DNA of 64,000 bases. It comes from Aporrectodea caliginosa (lineage: Eukaryota > Annelida > Clitellata > Crassiclitellata > Lumbricidae). Below the pieces are notes generated by a model. The model had not been told where the DNA came from. It made no database searches and was given only the letters and a program-made list of their open reading frames with translations. A program made the translations under genes and the position numbers. Of this stretch, positions 44,171-54,392 are shown piece after piece. The stretch lies in NCBI GenBank assembly GCA_020284085.1, contig JACEVL010000803.1, positions 150,488 through 214,487 of the forward strand. Direction: 5' to 3'. The stretch's first letter is position 1, and every line of letters starts with the position of its first letter.

Positions 44171-44428
44171 TGCGATATGTTCTTGGTTCAGAGCTGCTAT
44201 GGCTAAGTCTCGATCCTTGCTTCAATTGGTCCCTCTCTTTGGAATGCGCTTTCTGCTACTGTTCGCTCTACAATTTTATCTAGCAGTCTCTCTTCTTCCT
44301 TTGCTTTCTCAAAACCTGCTTCTTTTCGTGGGGCCTTGTGCAATGGGAGCGCTTCTGAACGGTCCACCCTACCAGAGGCGCTTTAAAAATGCTAAATACA
44401 ATACATGCAATACAATACTTGGAGTATA
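44171..44428 (+). mobile_element. LINE 3'-end fragment (family 2)
   Basis: Coding-like end with SILASIGPSLWNAL-type reading after frameshift, GTGGGGCCTTGTGCAATGGG, AGAGGCGCTTTAAAAA and an ATACAATACATGCAATACAA tail. Confidence 0.75.
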
Positions 44429-44660
44429 AGATAATCAAGATAATCTAAAACTCACAGCCCATATAGACCACCTCACAGCAACTTGCTCCTCCTCTTTTTA
44501 TGCTATCAGAAAACTAAAACCCATGGCCTTTCTTCCTCATCCATCCATAATGTAACCAAAGCCACTACTGTTGCTAAACTGCTATATGCCTCCCCATCCT
44601 GGTGGGATCTCACTCTGGCTTCCGATAAAGAACGTCTGGAAAAACTCATAAAATACAGCC
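44408..44660 (+). pseudogene. CR1-like reverse transcriptase fragment
   Basis: In shifting frames: ILGV, NLKLTAHIDHLTATCSSSFY, AIRKLKP, then VTKATTVAKLLYASPSWWDL. This matches the block just after the palm, as seen intact at 17935-18140. It is frame-shifted near 44520 and cut off at the MITE on its right. Confidence 0.7.
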
Positions 44661-44664
44661 CGTA

Positions 44665-45420
44665 AAAACAAAGTTTTTTACTATATCCATCTAGTATCCT
44701 ATAATGCGTCTTACGAAGCAGTTACCTCTACAAATATATAGTACGCGTTCATTTTACGACATAGCGTGCGTTTAATCAGGCAGCGCGCCCGTTTTTGTTG
44801 CGGCCAATGACAACGCTGCGTATCGGAAAAGGGGATTCCCCGATTCGAAAAGTTGAGTCCCCGATTCTATAAGCTTGCCTTTTTTGGGGAGCTGAAATCT
44901 TTTATAGAATGAAGTGTCTGCGAGGGCGAGTCTATCTGCCAAGTTTCAGGACGATTGAATGATTGTAAGTGATCGAATTAGTCGTCGCAAGATTTGACTT
45001 TTTAGCCTGTGGCTCAAACAAACAAACAAGATTTCCGTAAGTTAAACTAGATGGATAATAAAATACAGCCCGTAAAAACAAAGTTTTTTACTATATCCAT
45101 CTAGTATCCTATAACGTGTACTCTAAAAATAGTCCGCGTTCATTTTACGCCATAGCGTGCGTTTAATCAGGCAGCGCGCCCGTTTTTGTTGCGGCCAATG
45201 GCAACGCTGGCCAATGGCAACGCTGCGTATCGGAAAAAGGGATTCCTGATTCGAAAAGTTGAGTCCCCGATTCTATAAGCTAGCCTTTTTGGGGAGCTGA
45301 AATTTTTATAGAATGAAGTGTCTGCGAGGTCGAGTCTATCTGCCAAGTTTCATGACGATTGAATGATTGTAAGTGATCGAGAATTAGTCGTCGCAAGATT
45401 TGACTTTTTAGCCTGTGGCT

Positions 45421-45452
<32 letters not shown>

Positions 45453-45490
45453 ATTTCCGCAAGTTAAACTAGATGGATAATAAAATACAG
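44665..45490. mobile_element. Two tandem MITE-like copies (~390-420 bp each)
   Basis: Copies at about 44665-45058 and 45059-45490 are nearly identical and share the junction AATAAAATACAGCC. Inner inverted ends are ACTATATCCATCTAGT and ACTAGATGGATAATA. Both contain GATTCGAAAAGTTGAGTCCC and TGCCAAGTTTCA(G/T)GACGATT. The second has a GCAA-repeat expansion at 45420-45450 and a doubled CAACGCTGGCCAATGG. Superfamily unknown. Confidence 0.75.
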
Positions 45491-45639
45491 CCAATAGTAA
45501 AACAAAGGCTTGGAATTTCAAAATGACACTGTTAGAAGCAAATCATGTAACAATTTGCTACCCGGTGTTTCTAGACTAATTTGACCCCGCTGAAAACGAA
45601 AATCGCGGATAGCAAGCTGGATTTTTAGCGGTTGCATGG

Positions 45640-46290
45640 GAAAACAAGATGGCGGCCAAAATGGCGACCAGTATCTTCAAATGGCTATTACTCAAGTCAT
45701 TTGAGCGATGGAAACATGATTTTAGTGTCAAAATTAACATATTCGGGGACAAAGAATACGATGGAACTAAAGACACATATATAGCACTGCCAGAAAACCA
45801 AAATGGCGGTCAAAATGGCGGCCAGTTTCTTCAAATGGTTGCCGGTGAAGTATTGTATATGATGGAAACATGATTTAAGAGTCTAAATTAACATTTTTGT
45901 AGTCAAGGAATGCGCTGGAACTAAAAGCATGTATGTAGCACTGCTAGAAAACCAAAATGGCGGATAAAATGGCGGCCAGAATCTTCAAGTGACTGTAAAT
46001 GAAGTCACGAGTATGATGGAAACATGAATTTGGAGCCTAAATAAACATTTTCGGGGTCAAGGAATGCGATGGAACTAAAGACACATGTGTCAAAGACACA
46101 TTCTTACAGGAAACCAAAAACAAGATGGCGGCCAAAATGGCGGCCAGTATCTTCAAATGGCTATAAGTGAAGTCATTTATGTGATGGAAACATGAATTTG
46201 GAGTCTAAATTAACCTTTTCGGGGTCAAGGAATGCGCTGGAACTAAAGACACTTATGCAGCTCTGCCAAGAAACAAGATGGCGACCAAAT
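45640..46290. repeat. Subterminal ~155-bp tandem repeats, left arm
   Basis: Four units of the pattern AAAATGGCGGCCAGTATCTT, AAATGGCTATAA, GTGATGGAAACATGATTTTA, TTTTCGGGGTCAAGGAATGC and GATGGAACTAAAGACACATA. The ATGGCGG motif occurs once or twice per unit. Confidence 0.88.
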
Positions 46291-46299
46291 TGACTACTT

Positions 46300-46736
46300 C
46301 AAGCATTTGTTGCAGTCAATGCAATTGCGCATAAGTGTACATGGAAAGTTCGCACTTCGACAGCAGCAGCACTTGCTGCTACACTTATCAACTTTGCATG
46401 ATTTACAGGTACGAGAACACTTTCTACATCCACACTCCATCCTCATTAGGCTAGTGTCGGAGCTTCAATTTGTGGAAGATAGGCCTTTTCCTAAATGACA
46501 GTTTGGTAAAGAACACGTTTAATATGCTGCCTTATGGTTTCACTGCATGGTGGAAGAGAATCAGTCTCTTTGGTTTTCCCAAACAAAACATATCGTGCCA
46601 CATCGCATGTTTTGACATTGTCTTTTGTTTTATACAATCTTACTACAAATTCCTCTACATTCGCTATAGCATTCTCTGATAGGGAATGTTCCCCAATGTA
46701 GAAAGTAAGCGGGAACGTTCCAAGTGCATTTTCCAT
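46300..46736 (-). pseudogene. CXC-like Cys-rich protein end, left-arm copy
   Basis: On the - strand, VEEFVVRLYKTKDNVKTCDV and FGKTKETDSLPPCSETIRQH (46500-46690) lead into IKRVLYQT. After a stop, MECGCRKCSRTCKSC and a run of cysteines (CSSKCCCC, CIDCNKC) follow at 46300-46430. The order LPP...HIKRxxYQ then a CXC-like Cys cluster matches a family I recall as common in invertebrate genomes, often repeat-associated. The break near 46470-46490 makes this copy defective. It is also truncated upstream, where ITGCDVIS is readable near 46780 but out of frame. Confidence 0.68.
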
Positions 46737-46836
46737 GCGTTTTTTACCGATCCCTGCTAAATAGAATGGATATCACATCACATCCAGTTATGGCACGAGA
46801 GAATCACTGCTTTGTCTGTTCAACAAAGCAATAACA

Positions 46837-47061
46837 TTGCATAGAGGAACACCACTACAGAATGCAGTAACAAAAGACGTTGCAACATCAGCAGAAGTAG
46901 CATGTCCACTCAGCATTTCTGTAACAGAGGCATTACATTTAATTATTGATGGACAAGCAATGGTTCAAGCAATAGACAAACCTCCGAAATCGAAGACATT
47001 TGGTGACCTGGTAGATAGGCCTACAGTGGTTACGCCTGTGAAGAAACTTTCTGTTTACTAA
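46837..47061 (+). pseudogene. Spacer ORF of the fold-back element (same gene family)
   Basis: A 74-codon frame with LIIDGQAMVQAIDKPPKSKT and FGDLVD. This block occurs in the middle of the same family whose ends (ITGCDxxS...LAGIGKK, LPP...YQ, CXC-like) lie in the arms. It reads on the + strand, like the right arm, so spacer plus right arm are the remains of one gene and the left arm is an inverted copy of its 3' half. It stops at 47061, before any catalytic-looking motif. Confidence 0.6.
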
Positions 47062-47299
47062 TAGGGTCGATATTGTCCTTGATCGATACTGGGCATTGCC
47101 AGTAAAGAGTGGAACATGAAAACAAGGCTGATCTAGCTGCATTCCAATCCATTCAGCTCTCAACAGCCACATATAGTGACATAGTTGCAGTTGTTGCTGG
47201 TGGCTTCGTGGAAGAAGATAAGTTGTTGCTGGTGGCTTCGTGGAAGAAGATAGCCTAAGGCATTGTCTACTGCCGTGTCTGATGTGTCTACCTTAGATT

Positions 47300-48065
47300 A
47301 AGGAAAAATGTATTGGCTTTTCGTGCTATAACTGGATATGATGTGGTATCCTATTTAGCAGGGATCGGTAAAAAAAAGAATGCATGGAAAACACACTTTG
47401 AAAGTTCCCGCTTACTTTCTACATTGGGGAACATTCCCTACCAGAGAATGCTATAGCGAATGTAGAGAAATTTGTATTAAGATTGTATAAAACAAATGAC
47501 AATGTCAAGACATTCAAGGTAGCACGATATGTTTTGTTTTGGAAAACCAGAGACTGATTCTCTTCCATAATGTAGTGACACCATCAGGCAGCATATTAAA
47601 CGTGTTCTTTACCAAACTGACATTTGGGAAAAGGCCTCTCTTCCACATATTGAAGCTCCGAAACCAGCCTCATGAGGATGGAGTGTGGATGTAGAAGGTG
47701 TTCTCGTAATATGTAAATCGTGCAAAGTTGATAAGTGAAGACTTGACCTCTTGGTTCCCCGTAGTAGAACTGCTATGGCTCAGGCTCGTTCCTTTGCTTC
47801 CATTGGTCCCTCTCTTTCTCCTTCTGTTCGCTCTGAAATTCTCTCTGGCAGTCTCTCTTCTTCCATCGCTTTTCTCAAAACCTGTTTATTTTCGCGGGGC
47901 TTAGCACACTGGGAGCGCTTCTGAACGGTTCACCCTACGAGAGGCGCTTTACAAATATTTAAATACGATACGATACGAAGTGTAGCACCAAGTGCTGCTG
48001 CTGTCGAAGTGCTAACTTTCCATATACACTTATGTGCAATTGCATTGGCAGCAACAAATGCTTGA
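47300..48065 (+). pseudogene. CXC-like Cys-rich gene end, right-arm copy split by a LINE
   Basis: AFRAITGYDVVSYLAGIGKK (47316-47375) is open through FESSRLLSTLGNIPYQRML and then hits a stop. The LPPS/HIKR-YQ block is readable with frame changes at 47560-47625. The Cys cluster starts at 47680, is interrupted by a LINE end (47731-47978) and resumes at 47979-48065. Against the left arm, the Cys of ITGC is Tyr here. Confidence 0.65.
47731..47978 (+). mobile_element. LINE 3' end (family 2) inserted in the right arm
   Basis: Reads TAMAQARSFASIGPSLSPSV, then SLSSSIAFLKTCLFSRGLAH, then GAGAGGCGCTTTACAAATAT and an ATACGATACG tail. Flanked by AAGTG on both sides (47726-47730 and 47979-47983). The left arm reads straight through the equivalent site, so the insertion postdates the inversion-duplication. 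Confidence 0.85.
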
Positions 48066-48149
48066 AATAGTCAAGTCATGAAACACGAATATTGCATAGA
48101 TCTACGTAATGTATAAAATGGTAAGACAGCAATCACAGGCTCCTGAAAA

Positions 48150-48825
48150 TTTCATATATAAATAATGACGGTTAAACTGTCATTTTTGTTTCCTGCAGTG
48201 CTGCATACGCGTCTTTAGTTTCAGCACATTCCTTGACTCCCAAAATGTTAATTTTGACACTAAAATCATGTTTCCATCACATAAATGACTTCACTTATAG
48301 CCATTTGACGATACTGGCCGCCATTTAGACCGCCATTTTTGTTTCCTGGCAGTGTTACATACTTGCTTTTAGTTCCAGCGCATTCATTGACATTCAGAAT
48401 GCTAATTATGACACTAAAATCATGTTTCCATCACATAAATGACGTCACTTATAGCCATTTGAAGATATTGGCCGCCATTTTGGCCGCCATCTTGTTTTTG
48501 GATTCCTGGCAGAGCTGCATATGTGTCTTTAGTTCCATCGCATTCCTTGACCCCGAAAATGTTAATTTAGACTCCAAAATCATGTTTCCATCATATACAA
48601 TACTTCACCGGTAACCATTTGAAGAAATGGCCGCCATTTTGACCGCCATTTTGGTTTCCTGGCAGTGCTATATATGTATCTTTATTTCCATCGTATTCCT
48701 TGTCTTCGAATATGTTAAATTTGACACTAAAATCATGTTTCCATCACATAAATGACTTGATTAATGGCCATTTGAAGATACTGGCCGCCATTTTGGCCGC
48801 CATCTTGTTTTCCCATGCAACCGCT
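48150..48825. repeat. Subterminal ~155-bp tandem repeats, right arm
   Basis: The inverse of the left-arm repeats: GCCGCCATTTTGxCCGCCAT, CATGTTTCCATCA, TTTAGTTCCA(T/G)CGCATTCCT units, four to five copies. Confidence 0.88.
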
Positions 48826-48955
48826 AAAAATCCAGCTTGCTATCCGCGATTTTCGTTTTCAGCGGGGTCAAATTAGTCTAGAAACACCGAGTAGCAAATT
48901 GTTACATGATTTGCTTCTAACAGTGATTTCTAGTTTTTTTTAAAATTCCAAGCCT

Positions 48956-49649
48956 AGACTAGTATGACATAGGACAATGGACATGTACATAATGCGCATT
49001 TATGTCTTCACACTACGCATGTATGCATGTATTTATGCCAATGTGTATAATTTTTACAAGTCCATGACAGCGTTTATTTAATTCTTGATGCTACACGCAT
49101 AAATATACATCTAATTCATAATATATATATATATATATATTTATATTATAAATAATAGAAAAAGCTCAGTCGTCCAGAGAACCAGCAATTTAAGATATTG
49201 TTTCTCTGGACTGTAGAAAAAATGAGTCCAGGTATATTTCTTGCCTTTTCGACATTTCTAGGGAATTTTCTCTTTCTAGGTAAGAACATACTTTAATATC
49301 ACGTAAATGTTCCAATTAGAATTCACATAAGCCGCAGTATTCCATTCAAAATATTTATAACGTTAGTCAAACAAGAAAATATTTTAGACAGAGACCTATG
49401 TTATAAAGTTTTTCGGTGAAATAACTTGTCGAACAAGACCTAATTCATTCATCTCACTATTTGAATTAAAACCTTTTGGAGACGAGAATAAAATAAACCA
49501 CAACAGCAAAAGAGCGAAATGAACATTGCAGAGCGACACTAAGATAATGAATACAGAGACACCAGAAAAGATTGACACACGCACAAGCATGTACATTGTA
49601 TATAAAAGAGTTGCAACGAAGTGAATGCGCTGAAGCAGAAAATCGCTAC
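48956..49649. other. AT-rich non-coding; downstream intron of the FReD gene
   Basis: (TA)n at 49117-49140. The - strand frame running on from the FReD exon to 49396 is intronic read-through with hydrophobic residues by chance. Confidence 0.5.
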
Positions 49650-49814
49650 CTGCATTTCCAGTATATCCTCCTACATTTAGTCGGTATTTATCCGATGATG
49701 GTTTGACGGAAAACGTCGAGTACTCCGCCCACCGCTTCTCTCCCGTGAAATCCTCCAATTCGAAGCGCAACTGGTACTTTTTGTTCATCGTAAGCACAGA
49801 AAGTTTCTCGTTGC
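49650..49814 (-). CDS. Fibrinogen-related domain protein, exon 2 of 2 visible (165 bp)
   Basis: The - strand exon runs from TTGTCTTAG|GC to GCAG|GTAGCG, phase 1 to phase 1. It reads (G)NEKLSVLT, YQLRFELEDFTGEKRWAEY, FSVKPSSDKYRL and NVGGYTGNAG. This is the middle of the fibrinogen C-terminal domain found in ficolins, tenascins and invertebrate FREPs; such proteins are usually secreted and bind carbohydrates or other surfaces. The codon split at glycine matches the upstream exon's end exactly. The next exon (calcium-binding D-D loop and the WWY/CH region) was not found. No internal stops. Confidence 0.9.
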
Positions 49815-50654
49815 CTAAGACAATTACCACGTGACTAGCAGTAAGTCGCAAGAACTTGTCATAGAAAAATATCATGCAAACCGAATTGTGATTTATTTGG
49901 AAATTGAATCACGCTCCAGTTCCATCCAATTGCTATCCAAGTCCATATTTCATTCGCCCAAACATCTTGACACAAATGTATAGGCACGAAATGTTTAAGA
50001 AAATGGTACATTAATTCAAAGCCGTGTAAATGTTTTTGGAAGGACTCTTAGCCTATAGTTTGAATGAACCTGTAATTAACTGTAGTAAGGGGAGACGCGT
50101 TTCCCTGATTAGAAGTAACAATTGAAATCTTCCTGTTTTTAATTCCACCTAAACCTGGTAACTGGATGTCTTAGTAGGGTTTCTTTAATGAATGTCATTT
50201 ATAACTTATTTTAGACACGATTAGTTTGGGAAAGTTTCCTTTTTGTGAGGAAATAATAAAAAAAATTATAATACACCCAATTTATTTTGTATCTATTGAT
50301 GTAACACAGTATCACAAAGCCTACAAATACCCGAACTAAATTGATATATATAAATCAAATCCGAAACTGAAAGTAGGCTACTTTCTCACGGGCTAAGTTA
50401 AAAAGATCATAGAGGTTAATACAAGATACGGTAGGTACTGTATGGTAAAGAGGTAAATTTAGGTGACGTAAGAAAAGATTATGTATGTTGTGGTTAGGTA
50501 AGTTGAGATAAAATAGGTAAAAGATAAACTAACAGCTTGGGATTTGATTGAGATTTAAGAATCATTCCGCTGATCCCATTAGCCAATACGAAGCAAAATT
50601 GACTGTTTTCAACTTTTTGATCTATATTTTTCAGATAACAATATCACACTGTAC

Positions 50655-50751
50655 CAATCCAAAATTCGCCGTCTAGAACTCCGAAACCATGTGCATATTC
50701 CGACCAGTTGCGGTCGAAATTCTGGCTGCCATCTCTCCTTCGTTGAAACAC
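50655..50751 (-). CDS. Fibrinogen-related domain protein, exon 1 of 2 visible (97 bp)
   Basis: The - strand exon runs from TGTGAAG|GTG to GGATTG|GTACAG. It reads VFQRRRDGSQNFDRNW, SEYAHGFG and LDGEFWIG, the classic start of a fibrinogen C-terminal domain after the GGGWT motif. It ends in phase 1 inside the glycine of WIG(N), which the 165-bp exon completes across an 840-bp intron. The preceding exon with GGGWT and any collagen or coiled-coil stalk was not found to the right. The symbol cannot be assigned from a partial domain. Confidence 0.92.
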
Positions 50752-50944
50752 CTTCACACATTAGAAAATAAGCACAACATGTCATGCGCGTGAATATCCA
50801 GAGACTTAGGAAATAAATCTGGTTGAATGAGCCAAAAAATAAACCCTTCCAAAATCAAAGACCATAAATATGCAGACTAACAGTGACAATCCTGATCTTA
50901 ATCTAAATTCTAATTGACGATCATATTTCTGGTATTATAGGCTA

Positions 50945-51234
50945 CTACTTCTGCAATTGTAACGCTTACTTCACTCACTGGCCTGCATACAGAAAGAACG
51001 TACTACTCCTGCAATTGTAACGCTTACTTCACTAACTGGCCTGCATACAGAAAGAGCGTACTACTCCTGCAATTGTAACGCTTACTTCACTCACTGGCCT
51101 GCATACAGAAAGAACGTACTACTCCTGCAATTGTAACGCTTACTTCACTCACTGGCCTGCATACAGAAAGAACGTACTACTCCTGCAATTGTAACGCTTA
51201 CTTCACTCACTGGCCTGCATACAGAAAGAACGTA
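50945..51234. repeat. 58-bp minisatellite, five units
   Basis: Starts CTACT(C/T)CTGCAATTGTAA at 50945, 51003, 51061, 51119 and 51177. Units are almost identical. It lies about 190 bp upstream of the FReD exon on the - strand, in the presumed intron. Confidence 0.97.
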
Positions 51235-51794
51235 CTGGAAGAACAGAGACGATTGATGACATCAGCACTATTCTCGAGCGTCGTCGACAACTCAAATAAA
51301 TAAGCTAAATTATCAAATCTAAACTTAAATATACACTTAAATGCAGTGGCATTATCGTCGATTGTCCATATTTAACAACATCCTTCTACTAGTAAAAAAT
51401 ACAAAACTAGAATAACTACAACAAATCTTAATAACGCACATTGGTTCAGGTGTGTGCCTGCAGCCGAAAGTAGCAGATGAAAAACTGCTAAATAAACGTC
51501 TATTTAAACGGCATAGCTCTTTGTGGACTCTGAAACCTTCTCGATCCAGTAAACCAAGCCAAGAAGCCATGGCCTTTGTCAACAGCCATGGAGATCGTCC
51601 TTCCGACATAAATGGAGAAAATAAGAAACTACATTGCTCTACCTGCGCTCAAATAAGGCCATCCAGAACATTACATCAGTCGCCTAAAAGGTGCAACACC
51701 TTTGCCACCAAGTGTTACATCACCGACAACGAGCCCTTTAGGAAAAGCAGTCCATAATTTTGGTATTCCTAAAGGACCGTATGCATTTGTGGGA
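51235..51794. other. Unidentified sequence, possibly LINE-derived
   Basis: Overlapping open frames on both strands at 51352-51757. Neither gives a domain I recognise. Proximity to the LINE end at 51950 suggests decayed LINE sequence. Confidence 0.35.
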
Positions 51795-51918
<124 letters not shown>

Positions 51919-51939
51919 TAGAAAGCAATCCAAATACGC

Positions 51940-52188
51940 TGAGCTTCAGACGAGATACTGTTTTACCCCTATCGCGATAGAAACGATGGGGCCTATGGAC
52001 CACGAAGGCCTGGCCTTCATCTTGGAACTCGGCCGACGATTGACAAGAACAACGGAAGATCTTCAAGAAACTTTCTTCCTGTTCCAAAAGATTTCAGTTA
52101 CAATCCAGCGGTTTAACGCTATCGCGTGCCTGGGTTCGATGAGGCCCTAGAACCATGATTTAAGAACCATGATTTTAAGAACTCTGAT

Positions 52189-52233
<45 letters not shown>
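51940..52233 (+). mobile_element. LINE 3' end with (AAT)n tail
   Basis: Reads ETMGPMDHEGLAFILELGRR, then LTRTTEDLQETFFLFQKISV and TIQRFNA, a C-terminal block I recall from LINE reverse transcriptases, then a short 3' UTR and an (AAT)n tail at 52190-52233. The frame is open for about 55 codons. Confidence 0.65.
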
Positions 52234-52234
<1 letters not shown>

Positions 52235-52790
52235 TGACAAAAATAGGAATCATGTGTGTTATTATTTAGTTGTGTGCCTTAGGGGACTTTATTTGGAGTC
52301 GTTAAGTGCAAATTAGGTAATTAAGTGCAATTAATTGTGTAATTAGTGTTGGTTAAAAATCGTGAAAATTCTCATGTAAATGGTAAAGAGAACCCCTGTT
52401 TTGGCACCGGTTCAATTATATTGAACCGGTGCATGTCCTTTTGAACCAAATGAGAGATTAACGTTATGGTTCTGGTTCAACTTGGTGCATTTGAACCGTT
52501 TAATATGTATGAGCCAAGGTGTTTGGTTAACGGTTAAAATTTACCACCATGCTTAAAGGGTTCTGGAACATTCTTTACCAAGGCGATTTGAACCAATTTA
52601 AGGTATATAAAGGGCAACTTTCCTGTAGAGAGGAGCACAAGAGAGTACACAGAGAGTAGTACGCTTTTGGAAGGGCTCTGTGTTGACGATGAGTGCGGCT
52701 AAACGTGTGCGTCGGTGGAGCAATTTCGCGACAATAAAGAACTTTTATAGGAATTTAATATGAACTTAGAGCAACTGCATATTGACGCCG
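52234..52790 (+). mobile_element. Possible solo LTR
   Basis: Starts TGTGACAAAAATAGG, has a TATA box (GGTATATAAAGGGC at about 52605) and a polyadenylation signal (ACAATAAAGAAC at about 52732) in the right order for an LTR. The 3' edge is not certain and no partner LTR is in the window. The right duplication copy begins within it near 52666; the left copy has only the downstream part. Confidence 0.45.
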
Positions 52791-53319
52791 TATAACGACA
52801 CGTCGTACCATAGAATCGGATGACATCGTCCAGCAATTGCCTCATTATCCGGCGTATAGCGATCGATCAGCTATAAAGAGAGGGATGGGTGGAGAGAGGA
52901 TGGTTGCCATCCCCATCATCCTCCCCCATTTGACGTGGGTGCACCAGAATTCTCCATCCAGATCGGAAAACTGGTTAAATGCGACCAAATGACGAATCAT
53001 GGAGACTTATGAGACGGCGTTGAACAGTCGTTTCATGGGCCGTTGATTCAGTTTAGCTGTGTTGGTAAGGAGTGGTTTACTGCGTTATGCTGTTTTTATG
53101 CGTGTGTTTGGCTCTCCGTACGTTTACCTGTCCGCCCGTCTGTCTGTCTGTTTGTTTGTCTGTGAAGAGTTGGTGGGTGAGTGAGTGGGTTGGGTGGGTG
53201 GGCTTTTGGGTTGGTTGGTTTTGGGGTGGGTGGGTTTTGATGGGTGGGTGAATGCGTGAGTGCGTGAGTGGAGTGAGTGAGTGACTGAGTGAACAAGCGA
53301 GCGATTGTGCGTGCGTGCG

Positions 53320-54392
53320 AGCCAGTGAGTCAGTCAATGAGTCAATCAGTGAGTCAGTCAATGAGTCAGTCAGTGAGTCAGTCAGTGAGTCAGTCAGTGA
53401 GGTCAGTCATTGAGTCAGTCAATGAGTCAATCAGTGAGTCAGTCAGTGAGTCAGTCAGTGAGTCAGTCAATGAGTCAATCAGTGAGTCAGTCAGTGAGTC
53501 AGTCAATGAGTCAATCAGTGAGTCAGTCAGTGAGTCAGTCAGTGAGTCAGTCAGTGAGTCAGTCAATGAGTCAGTCAGTGAGTCAATCAGTGAGTCAGTC
53601 AGTGAGTCAGTCAATGAGTCAATCAGTGAGGTCAGTCAGTGAGTCAGTCAATGAGTCAGTCAGTGAGTCAGTCAGTGAGTCAGTCAGTGAGTCAGTCATT
53701 GAGTCAGTCAATGAGTCAATCAGTGAGTCAGTCAGTGAGTCAGTCAGTGAGTCAGTCAATGAGTCAATCAGTGAGTCAGTCAGTGAGTCAGTCAATGAGT
53801 CAGTCAGTGAGTCAGTCAGTGAGTCAGTCAGTGAGTCAGTCAATGAGTCAAATCAGAGGAGTCAGATCAGTGAGTCAGTCAATGAGTCAGTCAGTGAGTC
53901 AGTCAGTGAGTCAGTCAGTGAGTCAGTCAATGAGTCAATCAGTGAGTCAGTCAGTGAGTCAGTCAATGAGTCAATCAGTGAGTCAGTCAATGAGTCAGTC
54001 AGTGAGTCAGTCAGTGAGTCAGTCAGTGAGTCAGTCAATGAGTCAATCAGTGAGTCAGTCAATGAGTCAGTCAGTGAGTCAGTCAGTGAGTCAGTCAGTG
54101 AGTCAGTCATTGAGTCAGTCAATGAGTCAATCAGTGAGTCAGTCAGTGAGTCAGTCAGTGAGTCAGTCAATGAGTCAATCAGTGAGTCAGTCAGTGAGTC
54201 AGTCAATGAGTCAGTCAGTGAGTCAGTCAGTGAGTCAGTCAGTGAGTCAGTCAATGAGTCAATCAGTGAGTCAGTCAATGAGTCAGTCAGTGAGTCAGTC
54301 AATGAGTCAATCAGTGAGTCAGTCAGTGAGTCAGTCAATGAGTCATTCAGTGAGTTAGTCAGTGAGTCAGTCAGTGAGCGTGCGAGTCAATC
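53320..54392. repeat. (GAGTCAGTCAGT)n satellite
   Basis: About 1.07 kb of 12-bp units GAGTCAGTCAGT, GAGTCAGTCAAT and GAGTCAATCAGT, arranged in longer blocks that recur. All frames stay open (SESVSESVNES, SQSVSQSMSQS, TDSLTDSLIDS), giving frames of up to 368 codons that are artefacts. Confidence 0.97.

Larger units (their letters stand above)
40858..44428. repeat. Segmental duplication, left copy
   Basis: Collinear with about 52666-57535. Shared landmarks in order: CGACAATAAAGAACTTTTAT, GGGTGGAGAGAGGATGGTTG, GTAAATTCTGTAGTTGGAGC, CGTGGCCGACGCATCGTTTG, SINE S1, a CTC array, the 24-bp minisatellite, SINE S2 and a LINE end. Identity outside repeats is high by eye. This copy alone carries MITEs at 42244 and 43480. 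Confidence 0.92.
45507..48955. mobile_element. 3.4-kb fold-back transposon carrying an inverted-duplicated gene end
   Basis: Terminal GGCTTGGAATTT and its inverse at 48943-48955 open long inverted arms: about 45507-46805 and 47320-48955, the right arm longer because of a LINE insertion. From outside inwards each arm has a unique end, 4-5 tandem repeats of about 155 bp, and the 3' end of a Cys-rich gene. The 0.5-kb spacer holds more of the same gene family. No clear target duplication was found. Long inverted ends with subterminal repeats are typical of cut-and-paste or fold-back elements. Confidence 0.85.

Noticed and set aside
51352..51757. 85- and 101-codon frames on opposite strands
   Set aside because: No domain recognised; probably decayed LINE sequence next to the LINE end at 51940.
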